DNA of 64,000 nucleotides, taken from NCBI RefSeq assembly GCF_002845745.1, contig NZ_PIUM01000003.1:124001-188000 (forward strand). The letters run 5' to 3'. Both the position numbers and the translations under genes were made by a program. Under the pieces are notes generated by a model. That model was not told where the DNA came from. It saw only the letters and a list, made by a program, of their open reading frames with translations, and searched no databases. How positions within the stretch are numbered: the stretch's first letter is position 1; every line of letters begins with the position of its first letter. This document shows, piece after piece, positions 18,096 through 29,600 of this stretch. This DNA is from Telmatospirillum siberiense (GTDB taxonomy: Bacteria > Pseudomonadota > Alphaproteobacteria > Rhodospirillales > Magnetospirillaceae).

Positions 18096-21000
18096 CTAAA
18101 GCTCCTGCACCTCGACAACGCCCGGAATCGTCTTGACCGCGCCGATCAACGACGGCGACAGGGCGTAAGAGCCGCTCAACCAAGCCTCCACCTCGCGCTC
18201 CTCGGTCTGTGCCACCAGAACGATGCGCCCGCGCCCCCGCGCCTCCTTGGCAACCAGGGTTTTCAACGTATCGAGCGGCGCCTCGTCCCGGATGAAGATC
18301 TTGAGACCGGCCGCGGCCTTCGCCGCCGCCTGATCGAGGCTTTCGATCTGCTGGGCGGTCATCCGCAATTGTTCATCCTCCAACCGGGCCTCGACGGTCA
18401 CCAGAAGCGGCGTGTTGTTTTCCAAAAGATCGCGGGTGGTGGCCAGCAATTCGGAAAACACCATCACCTCGAAAAGGCCCGCGGCATCGGACAGGCTCAG
18501 GAACGCATAACGGCTGCCCCGGCTGGAAACGCGCTCCTGCTTGGCGTTCAGGGTCCCGGCCAGCTTGACGCGGCTTTTGCCCCCCGCCGACAGATGACGC
18601 ACGAGCTCGTTGGACTTCAGCACGCCGAGACGCGTCAGACTTTTGCCATAAGCGTCCATCGGATGGGCCGAAAGATAAAAGCCGATGGCGTCGAACTCCT
18701 GCTGAAGCTTATCGACGGGCGCCCAATCCGGCCGATTGGGCAGAACCAGCTTGGTCGGCGTGGCGGCGCCGCCGAACAGGCTCGATTGGCCGGTCTCCCT
18801 GTCCCCGGCGGCGGATTGGGCTTCGCGCAGCACCACCTCGATGCCCTCGAACAACTGGCCGCGGTTGCGGCTCAAACTGTCCAGGGCCCCGGCTTTCACG
18901 AGATTTTCCATCTGGCGCTTGTTGATCGCCTTGGCGTCGATCCGCCGCGCGAAATCGCCAAGGTCGCGGAAGGGACCGTGCGCCTTGCGTTCCGCCGCCA
19001 GGGCCTCCATGGCGGCGGTGCCGACGTTTTTCAGCGCGGCCAGGGCATAACGCACCGCCCATTCGCCCTCGCCGACGGTCTCGGCCCAGAAATCGGGTCC
19101 GGATTTGTTAATGTCGGGCGGCAATAATTTGATCTTCAAACGGTCCAGCTCTTGGCGGAAAACGTTGAGCTTGTCCGTGTTGTGCATGTCGTAGGTCATC
19201 GAGGCGGCGATGAAGGCCACCGGATAATTGGCTTTCAGCCAAGCCGTCTGATAGGCCACCAAAGCGTAGGCGGCGGCATGCGACTTGTTGAAGCCGTAGC
19301 CGGCGAATTTGTTGACCTGGTCGAAAATCTCGGACGCCTTGGTCTTGTCGACCTCCCGGGCCATGGCGCCGTCGACGAACAGTTTGCGCTGGGCATCCAT
19401 CTCAGCCTGGATCTTCTTACCCATGGCGCGGCGCAGAAGGTCGGCGCCGCCCAGGGTATAACCGGACAATTCCTGGGCGATCTGCATGACCTGTTCCTGG
19501 TAGATCATGATCCCGTGGGTTTCCTTGAGGATCTTTTCCAGGCGGGGATGCAGGTAATCGGGCGGCTCCAGGCCCTGTTTGACCGCGATGTAGTGGGGAA
19601 TGTTGTCCATCGGCCCCGGACGGTAGAGCGCCACCACGGCGATGATGTCCTCGAAACGGTCGGCCTTCATTTTGCGCAGCACGTCGCGCATGCCCGAACT
19701 TTCCAACTGGAACACGCCCACCGTCTCGCCACGGGCCAGCATCTCGTAGGTCGAGGTATCGTCCAGGGGAATGGCCGTGAGGTCGATCTCGTCGCCTGTC
19801 GTCCGGCGGATGATGTCGACGCAGCGATGCAGCACGGTCAGGGTCTTCAGCCCCAGGAAGTCGAACTTGATCAACCCGGTGGATTCGACCCATTTCATGT
19901 TGTACTGGGTCACCGGCATGTCGGAACGCGGATCTCGATAGAGAGGCACCAGTTGATCGAGCGGCCGGTCGCCGATCACCACGCCGGCGGCATGGGTCGA
20001 GGCGTGACGGTAGAGCCCTTCCAGCTTCATGCCGATATCGAGCAGATGGGCCACCTGCTCGTCGCTTTGCTGCATCTCCTTCAGCAGCGGTTCCCTCTCG
20101 ATGGCCTCTTCCAGGGTCACCGGATCGGCGGGATTGTTGGGCACCAGCTTGCAAAGCCGGTCGACCTGACCATAGGGCATCTGTAGCACGCGGCCGACGT
20201 CGCGCAGAACCGCGCGCGCCTGCAGCTTACCAAAGGTGATGATCTGCGCGACATGGTCGTAGCCGTACTTGTTCTGGACGTAGTGGATCGTCTTTTCGCG
20301 ATTATCCTGGCAAAAATCGACGTCGAAGTCGGGCATGGAGACGCGTTCGGGATTGAGGAAGCGCTCGAACAGCAGTCCCCAGCGCAAGGGATCGAGATCG
20401 GTGATGGTCAACGCCCAGGCGACCACCGAACCGGCGCCCGAACCGCGGCCCGGTCCGACCGGCACGCCGTTGGCCTTCGACCACTGAATGAAATCGGCCA
20501 CGATCAGGAAGTAACCGGGGAACCCCATCTGAATGATGATGCCCAGTTCATATTCCATGCGCTCGTGATAGGGCTTGGCGACCCGCTCGCGTTCCTGCTC
20601 ATCCATGTCCGGGGTGAAGACGTGGGCTTCCAGACGACGTTCGAGCCCCTCGGTGCTCATCTTGCGAAGCACCTCGACCTCGGTCATGCCGGGGATATGG
20701 AACGGCGGAAGCAGAGGCTTGCGCTTCTTCACCATGAAGGCGCAACGCCTGGCCACCACCACGGTGTTATCGACGGCTTCGGGAAGATCGGCGAACAGGG
20801 TCCGCATTTCCTCGGCCGACTTGAAGCGGTGCTCCACCGTCAGGCGCCGCCGCTCGTCCTGACTGACGTAAGCGCCCTCGGCGATGCAAAGCAGCGCATC
20901 ATGCGCCTCATACATGCCGCCATCGGTGAAAAACGGCTCGTTGGTGGCGACCAGCGGAAGTTCGTGACTGTCCGCCAGACCGATAAGGCCCGGCTCGATG

Positions 21001-21578
21001 GCCTCCTCCAGCGCCAGGCCGTGGCGCTGCAATTCGATATAGAGACGGCCGGGAAACGCCGCCTCGAGACGGACCAGGGCCGCCTCGGCCTTGTCCGGCT
21101 GGCCTTCCCCGAGCAACCGGCCGACGGCGCCGCGCGGTCCGCCCGACAGCGCCAGCAATCCTTCGGCATGCGCCGTCACGTCAGTCATATCGACCTGCGG
21201 CGTCTCACCGCCGTCGGTTTCCAGAAACGCCTTGGAGACGAGCTTCAGCACATTGGCATAGCCGGTTTCATTCTGCACCAGCAGGACAAGCTGATCAGGC
21301 TCCGGCGTCCGCCCCTGGTCCCGCCCGCCGCCGAACCCTTTCGCCACCTCGCTCTCGCGCCGGACATGCAGTTGCACGCCGATGATCGGTTGAATGCCGG
21401 CGTCGGCGCAGTAATTGGAGAATTCCATCGCGCCGAACAGATTGCCGGTATCGGTCATGGCCACCGCCGGCATATGCATCTTCTCGCAGAGCTTCACCAG
21501 AGGCTTGATCTTGATCGCCCCCTCGGCCAGCGAATAGGCGGTATGGACGCGGAGATGAACAAAATCGGCATGGGGCAT
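18096..21578 (-). CDS. dnaE: DNA polymerase III alpha subunit
   Basis: DnaE is the replicative polymerase of the chromosome. The 1160-residue product starts with a PHP domain (FVHLRVHTAYSLAEGAIKI). It contains the catalytic palm with VGPGRGSGAGSVVAWAL and PDFDVDFCQDNR, followed by the thumb/fingers and (HhH)2 region, and an OB-fold near residue 1000 (VKLAGTLNAKQERVSS). Length matches the usual about 1150-1160. It is monocistronic by appearance, with a strong terminator after it and 337 bases of non-coding DNA before it. Confidence 0.98.
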   Translation of the reverse strand: MPHADFVHLRVHTAYSLAEGAIKIKPLVKLCEKMHMPAVAMTDTGNLFGAMEFSNYCADAGIQPIIGVQLHVRRESEVAKGFGGGRDQGRTPEPDQLVLLVQNETGYANVLKLVSKAFLETDGGETPQVDMTDVTAHAEGLLALSGGPRGAVGRLLGEGQPDKAEAALVRLEAAFPGRLYIELQRHGLALEEAIEPGLIGLADSHELPLVATNEPFFTDGGMYEAHDALLCIAEGAYVSQDERRRLTVEHRFKSAEEMRTLFADLPEAVDNTVVVARRCAFMVKKRKPLLPPFHIPGMTEVEVLRKMSTEGLERRLEAHVFTPDMDEQERERVAKPYHERMEYELGIIIQMGFPGYFLIVADFIQWSKANGVPVGPGRGSGAGSVVAWALTITDLDPLRWGLLFERFLNPERVSMPDFDVDFCQDNREKTIHYVQNKYGYDHVAQIITFGKLQARAVLRDVGRVLQMPYGQVDRLCKLVPNNPADPVTLEEAIEREPLLKEMQQSDEQVAHLLDIGMKLEGLYRHASTHAAGVVIGDRPLDQLVPLYRDPRSDMPVTQYNMKWVESTGLIKFDFLGLKTLTVLHRCVDIIRRTTGDEIDLTAIPLDDTSTYEMLARGETVGVFQLESSGMRDVLRKMKADRFEDIIAVVALYRPGPMDNIPHYIAVKQGLEPPDYLHPRLEKILKETHGIMIYQEQVMQIAQELSGYTLGGADLLRRAMGKKIQAEMDAQRKLFVDGAMAREVDKTKASEIFDQVNKFAGYGFNKSHAAAYALVAYQTAWLKANYPVAFIAASMTYDMHNTDKLNVFRQELDRLKIKLLPPDINKSGPDFWAETVGEGEWAVRYALAALKNVGTAAMEALAAERKAHGPFRDLGDFARRIDAKAINKRQMENLVKAGALDSLSRNRGQLFEGIEVVLREAQSAAGDRETGQSSLFGGAATPTKLVLPNRPDWAPVDKLQQEFDAIGFYLSAHPMDAYGKSLTRLGVLKSNELVRHLSAGGKSRVKLAGTLNAKQERVSSRGSRYAFLSLSDAAGLFEVMVFSELLATTRDLLENNTPLLVTVEARLEDEQLRMTAQQIESLDQAAAKAAAGLKIFIRDEAPLDTLKTLVAKEARGRGRIVLVAQTEEREVEAWLSGSYALSPSLIGAVKTIPGVVEVQEL

Positions 21579-21915
21579 GGACTAAGGAACTCTCGTCGAA
21601 GGTCGAATTCGGACGATGAGGCTTATCCCCATCGCTCCCGTGAGATCAGGATTTCAGAAAACCGCCCGGACGCCAAGGCGCCATGAAATATTTCCGAATC
21701 CCGGCTTTTTTTAAGGCTCGACGTCAGCCATGGGATGCAGGGGCACCCCGCCCGGTGATTGAGATCCGTTCAGATCACCGGAAGCAGCTACAAATGCAAA
21801 AAACAACCGGTATTAACTTTCCTTAACTCGCGATACCGCGCAGGGCCTGCTATCAATCGGACTCGACAGTTTTGATGATCCCTCACCCCGCCGCCATTCC
21901 AACCCGGAGCCATCC
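21579..21915. promoter_or_regulatory. Divergent intergenic region dnaE / ABC transporter
   Basis: These 337 bases separate dnaE (minus) from the SbmA-like gene (plus), so both promoters should be here. The stretch around 21780-21835 is relatively AT-rich (AAAAAACAACCGG and TTAACTTTCCTTAACT). No gene, clear operator or repeat was found. Core promoter elements could not be placed with confidence. Confidence 0.35.
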
Positions 21916-23652
21916 ATGACCGAAAAGAAGCGTTTCCCCTGGCGCGACTTCTGGGCGCTGACCCGCCCCTACTGGTCCTCGGAGGAACGATGGGCGGCGC
22001 GCGGCCTGCTGGCGGCGATCATCGCCCTCAACCTCGGCGCCGTTTATATCAATGTCGTCTTCAACGAATGGAACAACCTGTTCTACACGGCCTTACAGGA
22101 CCTCAACGAGCAGGAGGCCCTCCACCAGCTTTTCCGCTTCAGTTGGCTGGCCGCCATCTTCATCGCCGTCGCCGTCTACCGGCTCTATCTCAACCAGATG
22201 CTCCAGATCCGCTGGAGAAGCTGGCTGACCGAGCGTTTCGTCACCCGCTGGCTGGACCATCACGCCTATTTCCGCCTGCAGTTGACCGGCAGCGCCACCG
22301 ACAACCCCGATCAGCGCATCGCCCAGGATCTCGCGTTGTTCGTCCAACTGACCTTGAGCCTGGCCCTCGGACTGCTGAGCTCGGTGGTGACCCTGTTCTC
22401 CTTCCTCGCCATTCTGTGGCAACTGTCCGGCCCCTTGAGCTTCATGTTGTCCGGCCATCAGATCAATATCCCCGGCTACATGCTTTGGGCCGCCATCCTC
22501 TATGCCCTGGTCGGCACCTGGCTGATCAACCGCATCGGCCTGCCCCTGGTCGGGCTCAATTTCAGCCAGCAGCGTTTCGAAGCCGACTTCCGTTTCAGCC
22601 TGGTGCGCTTCCGTGAAAACGCCGAAGCCGTGGCGCTTTACGGCGGCGAGGCGAGAGAGCACGACAATTTCCACAAGACCTTCGTCCCGGTGATCAAGAA
22701 TTGGTGGGCCTTGATGCGCCGCCAGAAGACCCTGACATGGTGGACGTCCGGTTATGCCCAGATCGCCATCATCTTCCCCTTCGTCGTGGCGGCGCCCCGC
22801 TATTTCAGCAAGGCCATCACCCTGGGCGGACTGATGCAGATCGCCTCGGCCTTCGGCCAGGTGCAGGACGCCCTTTCCTTCATCATCACCTCCTACTCCA
22901 ACATTGCCGAATGGCGCGCCGTGGTCGATCGTCTGGTCACCTTCCATCACGCCATGCACACCGCCATCGCCGCCGAGGAATCGCCCACGATCACCCGGAC
23001 GGAGGGACGGGTGGCGGCATTGGACGTCGACAAGCTGGGCCTCCAACTGCCGAACGGCAAACCATTGATCACCAGCGCCTCCCTGACGGTGAAGGCCGGC
23101 GAGGCGGTCCTGATCACCGGCCCGTCGGGCAGCGGCAAGTCCACGCTGTTCCGCGCCCTGGCCGGCTTATGGCCTTTCGGATCGGGGACGATCCATGTTC
23201 CGGCCGGTGCCAAACTGATGTTCCTGCCCCAAAAGCCCTATATGCCGCAGGGCACCTTCGCCGACGTCCTCAGCTATCCGGAACCGACCACGGACAGCAG
23301 CGACGAGAGCAAGCGACAGGCACTGATCGATTGCGGCCTGGAGCCGTTCACCGAACGGCTGGACGAGGACCAGAACTGGTCCCTCGTCCTGTCGCCGGGC
23401 GAACAGCAACGGGTCGCCTTCGCCCGTATCTTGCTGAAGCGCCCCGATTGGGTGTTCCTCGACGAGGCGACGGCCTCCCTCGACACGACGTTGGAACAGA
23501 TGCTCTACACCCGGTTGCGCCAGAGGCTGCCCGACCTCACCATCGTCAGCATCGGCCACCGTCCGGGCATCGCCGAACATCATGACAGAAAGGTCGAGCT
23601 TCACCCTCAACCGGACGGAGCCCGTCTCGAAGCGCCGCCCCAGCCGCGTTGA
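21916..23652 (+). CDS. SbmA/YddA-like ABC transporter, fused permease-ATPase
   Basis: This 578-residue fused half-transporter has about six membrane helices (residues 25-320) of the SbmA/BacA-type membrane domain, with the conserved segment YINVVFNEWNNLFYTALQ. An ATPase domain follows, with Walker A TGPSGSGKSTLFRAL, signature LSPGEQQRVAFARIL and Walker B WVFLDEATASLD. Family members import or export peptides, vitamin B12 or long-chain fatty acids and work as homodimers in the inner membrane. The substrate cannot be told here. A GGAG Shine-Dalgarno precedes the ATG. It stands alone between dnaE and the convergent hybrid kinase. Confidence 0.9.
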   Translation: MTEKKRFPWRDFWALTRPYWSSEERWAARGLLAAIIALNLGAVYINVVFNEWNNLFYTALQDLNEQEALHQLFRFSWLAAIFIAVAVYRLYLNQMLQIRWRSWLTERFVTRWLDHHAYFRLQLTGSATDNPDQRIAQDLALFVQLTLSLALGLLSSVVTLFSFLAILWQLSGPLSFMLSGHQINIPGYMLWAAILYALVGTWLINRIGLPLVGLNFSQQRFEADFRFSLVRFRENAEAVALYGGEAREHDNFHKTFVPVIKNWWALMRRQKTLTWWTSGYAQIAIIFPFVVAAPRYFSKAITLGGLMQIASAFGQVQDALSFIITSYSNIAEWRAVVDRLVTFHHAMHTAIAAEESPTITRTEGRVAALDVDKLGLQLPNGKPLITSASLTVKAGEAVLITGPSGSGKSTLFRALAGLWPFGSGTIHVPAGAKLMFLPQKPYMPQGTFADVLSYPEPTTDSSDESKRQALIDCGLEPFTERLDEDQNWSLVLSPGEQQRVAFARILLKRPDWVFLDEATASLDTTLEQMLYTRLRQRLPDLTIVSIGHRPGIAEHHDRKVELHPQPDGARLEAPPQPR

Positions 23653-23707
23653 AATTTCCGCAGATAAACCCCGGGAGGAGGCGCATGGGCCGCCCCTCCC
23701 GCAGCGA

Positions 23708-26332
23708 TCAGGACAGGAACGTCCGCGCCGCGGCCAGGCTTTGCGCCGCCACCTCTTCCAGGGACCTGCGCGCCTCGGCGGCACCGGCACCGCCGTTCCG
23801 CAGAGTGGTTTCAAAGACCGACAACATCCCGGCGAGCCGGAGCAAGCCGAGATTGGCGGCGGCGCCCTTCAAATAATGCCCTCCCCTCGCCGCGCCGGAC
23901 GCATCGCCGACGGCGAGTGCCGCATCGATCTCGGCAAACCGCCCCTTCATGTCCTTGCCGAAAAGATCGAGCATGGCCAGGAGCCCATCCCGCCCAAGGG
24001 CGTCGACCAGAACGGCACCGGCCTCCCGATCGATCAGAGCCACGTCCGCCATTCCACCACCGGCGTCATCTACCGGCGGCGGAGAGGCCCCCTCCCCCGC
24101 GAACCACGTCCTCTGCCCCCCGAGCCGCGAGATCCAGCCATCGAGCAGCGCCGCCAGACCGCCGTATTTCAAAGGTTTGGAAATGTAATCGTTCATGCCC
24201 CCCGCCAGACATTTGGCGCGATCGCCGACCATGGCGTCCGCCGTCATGGCGATGATGGGAACCTGACCGAACGGTGCGGGTAACCGCCTGATTTCCCGAG
24301 TGGCGGCCAAACCGTCCATCCCGGGCATCTGCAAGTCCATGAAGATCAGATCGTAATGCTGGTCCTTCAGCATCGAAATGCCGCGCGAACCATCGTCGGC
24401 GACATCGACCTCCTGCCCCAGCTTGGTCAGAAAGCCGACGGCGACCTGCTGATTGATCTTGTTATCCTCGATCAAAAGAATGCGCAGGCGACGTGATGGT
24501 TTATGTTCGGAGACGAGACCTTCCGCCGCCGGCGAAGCCTGCCGACCGAGCGCCGCCGCGACCTCCTCGGGACAGTAGGAAAGCGGCACCTCGAAGCGGA
24601 AACGGCTTCCCCGCCCCTCCACGCTATCGACCCCGATCCCGCCCCCCATCAATTCGACAATGTGCTGACTGATCGCCAGCCCCAGACCGCTACCGCCGTA
24701 GCGGCGAGCCGTCGACGAATCGGCCTGGGTGAACTTGTTGAACAACAGGGGGAGCACGGCTTCCGGAATTCCAATGCCGGAATCCTCCACGCAGGCCTCG
24801 AACCACACTTCTCCGTTCCGGGCCGTCACGTCGGCCGTCACCTCGACGGATCCCCGCTCGGTGAACTTCACCGCGTTACTGATCAGATTGAGCAACACCT
24901 GCCGCAAACGGTTCGGATCACCCATGAAAAAGCCGGATGCCCCCGGGCCGACCCGGTATCTGAGAACCACGTCCTTTTCCACCAGGCGAGGGCGAAAAAT
25001 ATCGATGACACCCGATATCATCGGCTCGATTTCGAATGGAAAGCGTTCAAGCTCCATCCGGCCGGCCTCCAGCCGGGAAAAGTCGAGAACATCGTTCAAA
25101 ATGGTCAACAAGGCTTCGGACGATATCCTCACCGTCTCGGCGAGGTGACGCTGCTCGCCCGACAATTCCGTATCGAGCAGCAAACCGCTCATCCCCAGAA
25201 TACCATTCATCGGGGTTCGGATTTCATGGCTCATCATGGCCAGGAATTCGGACTTCACCCGGTTGGCATGCTCAGCGGCATCACGGGCGAGCCGGAGTTC
25301 GGCCGCCACCACGTCGCGCCTGGCAACGAGCCAGGCGATCCACATCATCAAGCCAGCCGAGGCCGCGGACAGCAGAAGAGCGCCGACGGCCAAGGTCATC
25401 GCGCGGCTCTTCCAGGAGGCGAGAACCAGGTCGGAGGTGGCGCCCGTCACAATGGCCAACGGATAGCCCGGCACCGCGCTGGCGGCGACGATCCGCCAAC
25501 GGCGGTCGGACTGGTCGACGGGACGCGGCTCGGAGGTGATTCGCGTCTGATAACCGCTTCGTAACGCGACCAACGCCGGATGGTTCGGAATGATGGTTCC
25601 CAACACGCCGTCAATCTCGGGAAAACGGGCCAACAGAGCACCATCCTGCCGGTAAAGAGCGGCCGCGCTGAAATCACTTATATTAATAGATTCGTAATAA
25701 TTTCTAAAAAAATCACTCGAAAATCCAATAATTATTATCCCTATCATCCTTCCATTTTTGGAAGTTATTCTTTTTGTAAGATAAAAAGACCATTGGTTTG
25801 TTACTTTATTTTTAACTGCACTACTCAAATAAACTAGACGCTCCGGTTCGGAGGTCAGCACATGGAAGTAATCCCGGTCGGTGAAATTGACGGAGGGAGG
25901 CGGAAAGAAGCGTGTGAAATTGATCAGATCGCCATTGGCGGCGGCGATCGACAACACATCGATCTGCGGCACGCCGCTGATGCTGTCCCGCAGCATGTCG
26001 TAGCTGGAACGAGTGGCCAACACCTTGCGCAACCCGGCGTCGTCCTCGACACCAAGACCGGCCAGGCGATCGGACACAGACTTCAGCACCAGATCGGCCG
26101 CCCTGACAGTCTGTTCGGCGTGTTCCGCCATCAGATGCGACAGGTTCAGCATATTGACCCGCCATTCCTCAATGGCTTGCTGGCGCTGGATATAGATGAT
26201 GGAACCGGCCACCCCAAGCAACAGGGCAATGAATACACAACCGATGATCAATACCCACCGGCTGGACGAGGGAACGCCACCCGAGCGGAATGGCCTTAAA
26301 TCTTTGAGCGGCAGCCTCGCAGACAGACTCAA
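23708..26332 (-). CDS. Hybrid sensor histidine kinase (Cache-HisKA-HATPase-REC-HPt)
   Basis: This 874-residue membrane sensor has a first transmembrane helix at about residues 26-48, a periplasmic Cache/PDC-type sensor (about 50-300), and a second helix near 310-330. HisKA follows with phospho-His in [12 protein letters not shown] (about residue 366). HATPase has GIGIPEA and [10 protein letters not shown] boxes. A receiver carries the Asp in [13 protein letters not shown] (about 664), and a C-terminal HPt carries the His in [12 protein letters not shown] (about 817). All phosphorelay residues are present, so it can pass phosphate to a separate regulator not seen nearby. Start is TTG at 26332, supported by an AAGGGGGG Shine-Dalgarno about 5 bases upstream. 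Codons for about residues 166-217 (25680-25835) are strikingly AT-rich compared with the rest of the gene. Confidence 0.93.
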   Translation of the reverse strand: MSLSARLPLKDLRPFRSGGVPSSSRWVLIIGCVFIALLLGVAGSIIYIQRQQAIEEWRVNMLNLSHLMAEHAEQTVRAADLVLKSVSDRLAGLGVEDDAGLRKVLATRSSYDMLRDSISGVPQIDVLSIAAANGDLINFTRFFPPPSVNFTDRDYFHVLTSEPERLVYLSSAVKNKVTNQWSFYLTKRITSKNGRMIGIIIIGFSSDFFRNYYESINISDFSAAALYRQDGALLARFPEIDGVLGTIIPNHPALVALRSGYQTRITSEPRPVDQSDRRWRIVAASAVPGYPLAIVTGATSDLVLASWKSRAMTLAVGALLLSAASAGLMMWIAWLVARRDVVAAELRLARDAAEHANRVKSEFLAMMSHEIRTPMNGILGMSGLLLDTELSGEQRHLAETVRISSEALLTILNDVLDFSRLEAGRMELERFPFEIEPMISGVIDIFRPRLVEKDVVLRYRVGPGASGFFMGDPNRLRQVLLNLISNAVKFTERGSVEVTADVTARNGEVWFEACVEDSGIGIPEAVLPLLFNKFTQADSSTARRYGGSGLGLAISQHIVELMGGGIGVDSVEGRGSRFRFEVPLSYCPEEVAAALGRQASPAAEGLVSEHKPSRRLRILLIEDNKINQQVAVGFLTKLGQEVDVADDGSRGISMLKDQHYDLIFMDLQMPGMDGLAATREIRRLPAPFGQVPIIAMTADAMVGDRAKCLAGGMNDYISKPLKYGGLAALLDGWISRLGGQRTWFAGEGASPPPVDDAGGGMADVALIDREAGAVLVDALGRDGLLAMLDLFGKDMKGRFAEIDAALAVGDASGAARGGHYLKGAAANLGLLRLAGMLSVFETTLRNGGAGAAEARRSLEEVAAQSLAAARTFLS

Positions 26333-26657
26333 ACGGCCCCCCTTCGCCCTCCGGTCAAGCCTGGGCCAAACCTGATAAAAGACTATTCGAAACGCCGGAA
26401 ATCCCGCAGCAACTCACCGCTGCGGCCCGCGCGGCGCGAAAAGCGATACCCACAGGCACTCCCAACGATTCATCATACCCCAGAATGATCGACTTTTCCC
26501 TCACCCGAAAGGCACGAAGTCCCCAAATAGGGATACACGGTTTCTCCAATGGCTCTTATGGTATCTAAGGTTGAATAAAATATCGGCCTTCCCCATCCCA
26601 AAACCAAGGTGGAGGTCGCCGCCCACAGCATAGCGTTTCAACGGCTTGGACCTCGCC
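26333..26657. promoter_or_regulatory. Divergent intergenic region between two sensor kinases
   Basis: These 325 bases lie between the minus-strand hybrid kinase and the plus-strand kinase operon and should hold both promoters. The part from about 26480 to 26620 is less GC-rich than the genes. No ORF with coding character and no obvious operator was found. Confidence 0.35.
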
Positions 26658-29600
26658 ATGGCCGAAGTATGCACTTCAAAATCCGCTGTTTCCGTCGATA
26701 AGGCGCGAAGATCGGCATGGGACTCCTGGTTCGGCGACAGCCTGATGATCGCCGCTCTTTTCGTCGTCACGGGTTATCTCGGACACGCCTTGACCGCATT
26801 GCCGACGGATGCGCCCCTGATATGGCCGCCGTCGGGCATCGCCCTGGCCGGCGCCCTGCTCTTTGGCCGGAAAGCCTGGCCCGGTATCGCGCTGGGCTCC
26901 ATCCTCCTCGATCTTTGCACCTCGCCGACCCTCGGGCCCGAAAGGTCCTCCATCGGTTTTCAGGGGACACTCCTGGCCGATGCGGGAGCGATATTGCTGC
27001 AAGGCTATCTGGGCGCATTTCTGGTAAGGCGGTTCGGCCATTTTCCCAATGCCCTCGACACCGAGAAAAACGTTCTCGCTTTTTTCGGACTGGGCGGCGC
27101 CGTCGCGGCATTGGCCGGCACGACGGTGGCCTGCCTACCGCTCATGATAGGCGATGCGGCGGTCAAGGAAGGGTTGGTTTTTCATGCCTTGAGCAGTTGG
27201 GCGGGCGGCACGCTGGGCGTCGTGCTGTTCACCCCTCTCATCCTCGCCTGGCGCAGCCCGGAGTGCACCCATTGGATGGGCAGGCGGAGGCCCATCAGCC
27301 TCAGTCTCGGGATAGCCTTCACGGCCACTCTCCTGTTGGTGGGATATGCCACCATTCGCGAACGGGAAAGCTATCGGCAGGACCTGGATGACCTGGCCAG
27401 GAATTTGACGGGAGGTTTGGAAAAAAGCGTCTCCCTTTATGCCGATGCGGTGGCGTCGGCCCAGGGATTGGCCGCCGTCAATCCCCAACTCGACCGAAGC
27501 GCATTTACCGACTTCACCCTGCTGATCCGCCAGCGCGTGCCCGGTATTCAGGCGCTGAATTGGGCACCACGGATCGCCGAAGACGAACGCGAACGATACG
27601 AAACGGGCGCCAACGGCCGCGCCGATACCGTCGCCATCAAACAAATGGCCGATGGCAAGTGGATCCCGGCGCCCCGGCGGACCGAATATTTTCCCGTCAC
27701 CTTCACCGTCCCCGAGGCTCAGAACAAAGCGGCGATAGGATTTGATCTCGTCTCCAATCCCAGTCGGCGCGCCGCGCTGGAAAAGGCCAGGGATACCGGA
27801 AACCTGGTTTTCACCGAACGAATTGCCCTGGTCACCGGAAGCGATGGAATTCTGGCTTTCCTGCCAGTCTATCGCAACGGCTCTCCCACTGAAACGGTGG
27901 AGGAACGACGCGAAGCCCTCCGGGGAGTTGCGTTCGGCGTCTTCCGGGCCTCGGATCTGATCGCCAACGCCTTCGGCAATATCGAAACGTCGCGCGTGAA
28001 TTATTGGCTCCTCGACGACGAGGCCGGACCGGACAGCCCAAGTATCCTCGGGACCAATAGCGAAAGCCAGCCGGCCCCTTATCGGCTTCCCTCCTTCGGC
28101 CTCCTCCATAACACCGTCGCTCTCGTCGCGCAGAAGCCGCTCCACGTCGGAGAACGCCACTGGCTATTGCAGATAGCGCCCACCGAGGCCTTTTTCGTGC
28201 AATATCGGGAAAACATGGCCTGGTACGTGCTCTTGGCCGGCATTCTCTTCACGAGTCTGATCAGTGCCTCCGTTCTGATCGGTACCGGCAGGGAGCGGGC
28301 TCTGTTACGAACGGCGGAAGAGCGCGCCGCGGCGTTGAAGGAAATCGGAAACCTGAACGAACGGATCCGCCAGGAAGCCGAATCCCGGTTCAATGTCATC
28401 GTCGGCACCGTCGGCGAAGCCATCATCATCGTCGACGAGCGGGGACGCGTCGAAACCTTCAACAAGGCGGCGGAACAGACATTCGGTTATGCCGCCGAAG
28501 AGGTTCTGGGCCGGGAGATCAGCCTCCTGATGACGGATGAGGATGCTCCGCGCATGGCTCTCCACCTGGAGCATCTTCTGCCTAAAACCGCCCAGAAACT
28601 GGCTGAACGCCCTCGGGAAATAACCGCGAAACGCAAGAATGGAGAAGTTTTCTCGGCGGAATTGACCGTCGGAGAAGCGTCCGAGGACGAACGGATCCGT
28701 TATGTCGCCTTTCTGCGCGATATCACCGATCGCAAGAAAATAGAACGGGATCTCCGGGACAGCGAGCGGCGGTTCCGCGATCTCGCCGGCTCGGCCTCGG
28801 ACTGGTTCTGGGAAACCGACGCCGACTACCAACTCACTTTCGTCTCGGAACGCATCGGCGTCATCCTGGGCGTCAAGGCCGCCGAAGTCGTCGGTCTCAG
28901 TTATTTCGACCTGGGCCTCGACGATCACGAGGAAATCGCCAAGGCGCACCGGCGCGATGTGGCGGAACGCAAACCTTTCCGCGACCTGATCTTTCATGTC
29001 GGCCCGGAAGGCGAAGCCAGGGATTCGAAATTTATCCGCCTGAGCGGCATCCCCATCTTCGGAGACGAAGGCCTGTTCCTGGGATATCGCGGAATCGGCG
29101 CCGACATCACGCGGGAAATGCTGGCCGAACGCCGGGCCAATCTCGCCTATCAGCAGATGGCCGATGCCATTGAGAGCGTCGTCGACGCCATCGCCGTTTT
29201 CGACGCGGAGGATCAACTGGTCATCTGCAACAAGGAATATAAGCGGGTCTTCGGCAAGCCGAACATGCCCCCCGTTCCAGGCATGACCTATGAAAGGCTT
29301 CTCGACGCCGGCGGCCAATCTCAGATTTTCGATACCGACGGCCTTTCCTTCACCGAATGGAAAAAGGACCGTCTCAAGCAGCATCGCGAAGCGTCGGGCA
29401 CGCCCGCCGTCGTTCATATGAGCAATGGCCGATGGATTCAAAATCGGGAATACCGGACCAGCGACGGCGGCACCATCGGCGTGCGCACGGACATTACCGA
29501 TCTCAAACGCCGGGAGGAGGAACTGGAGGATCTGAGGCGGCGCTATGAACTGATCCTCGATTCGGCCGGCGAAGGCATCGTCGGCCTCGACCGTCTGGGC

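Noticed and set aside
25680-25837. AT-rich patch considered as an insertion sequence or intron
   Set aside because: The kinase frame reads through with domain-like residues and there are no terminal repeats.
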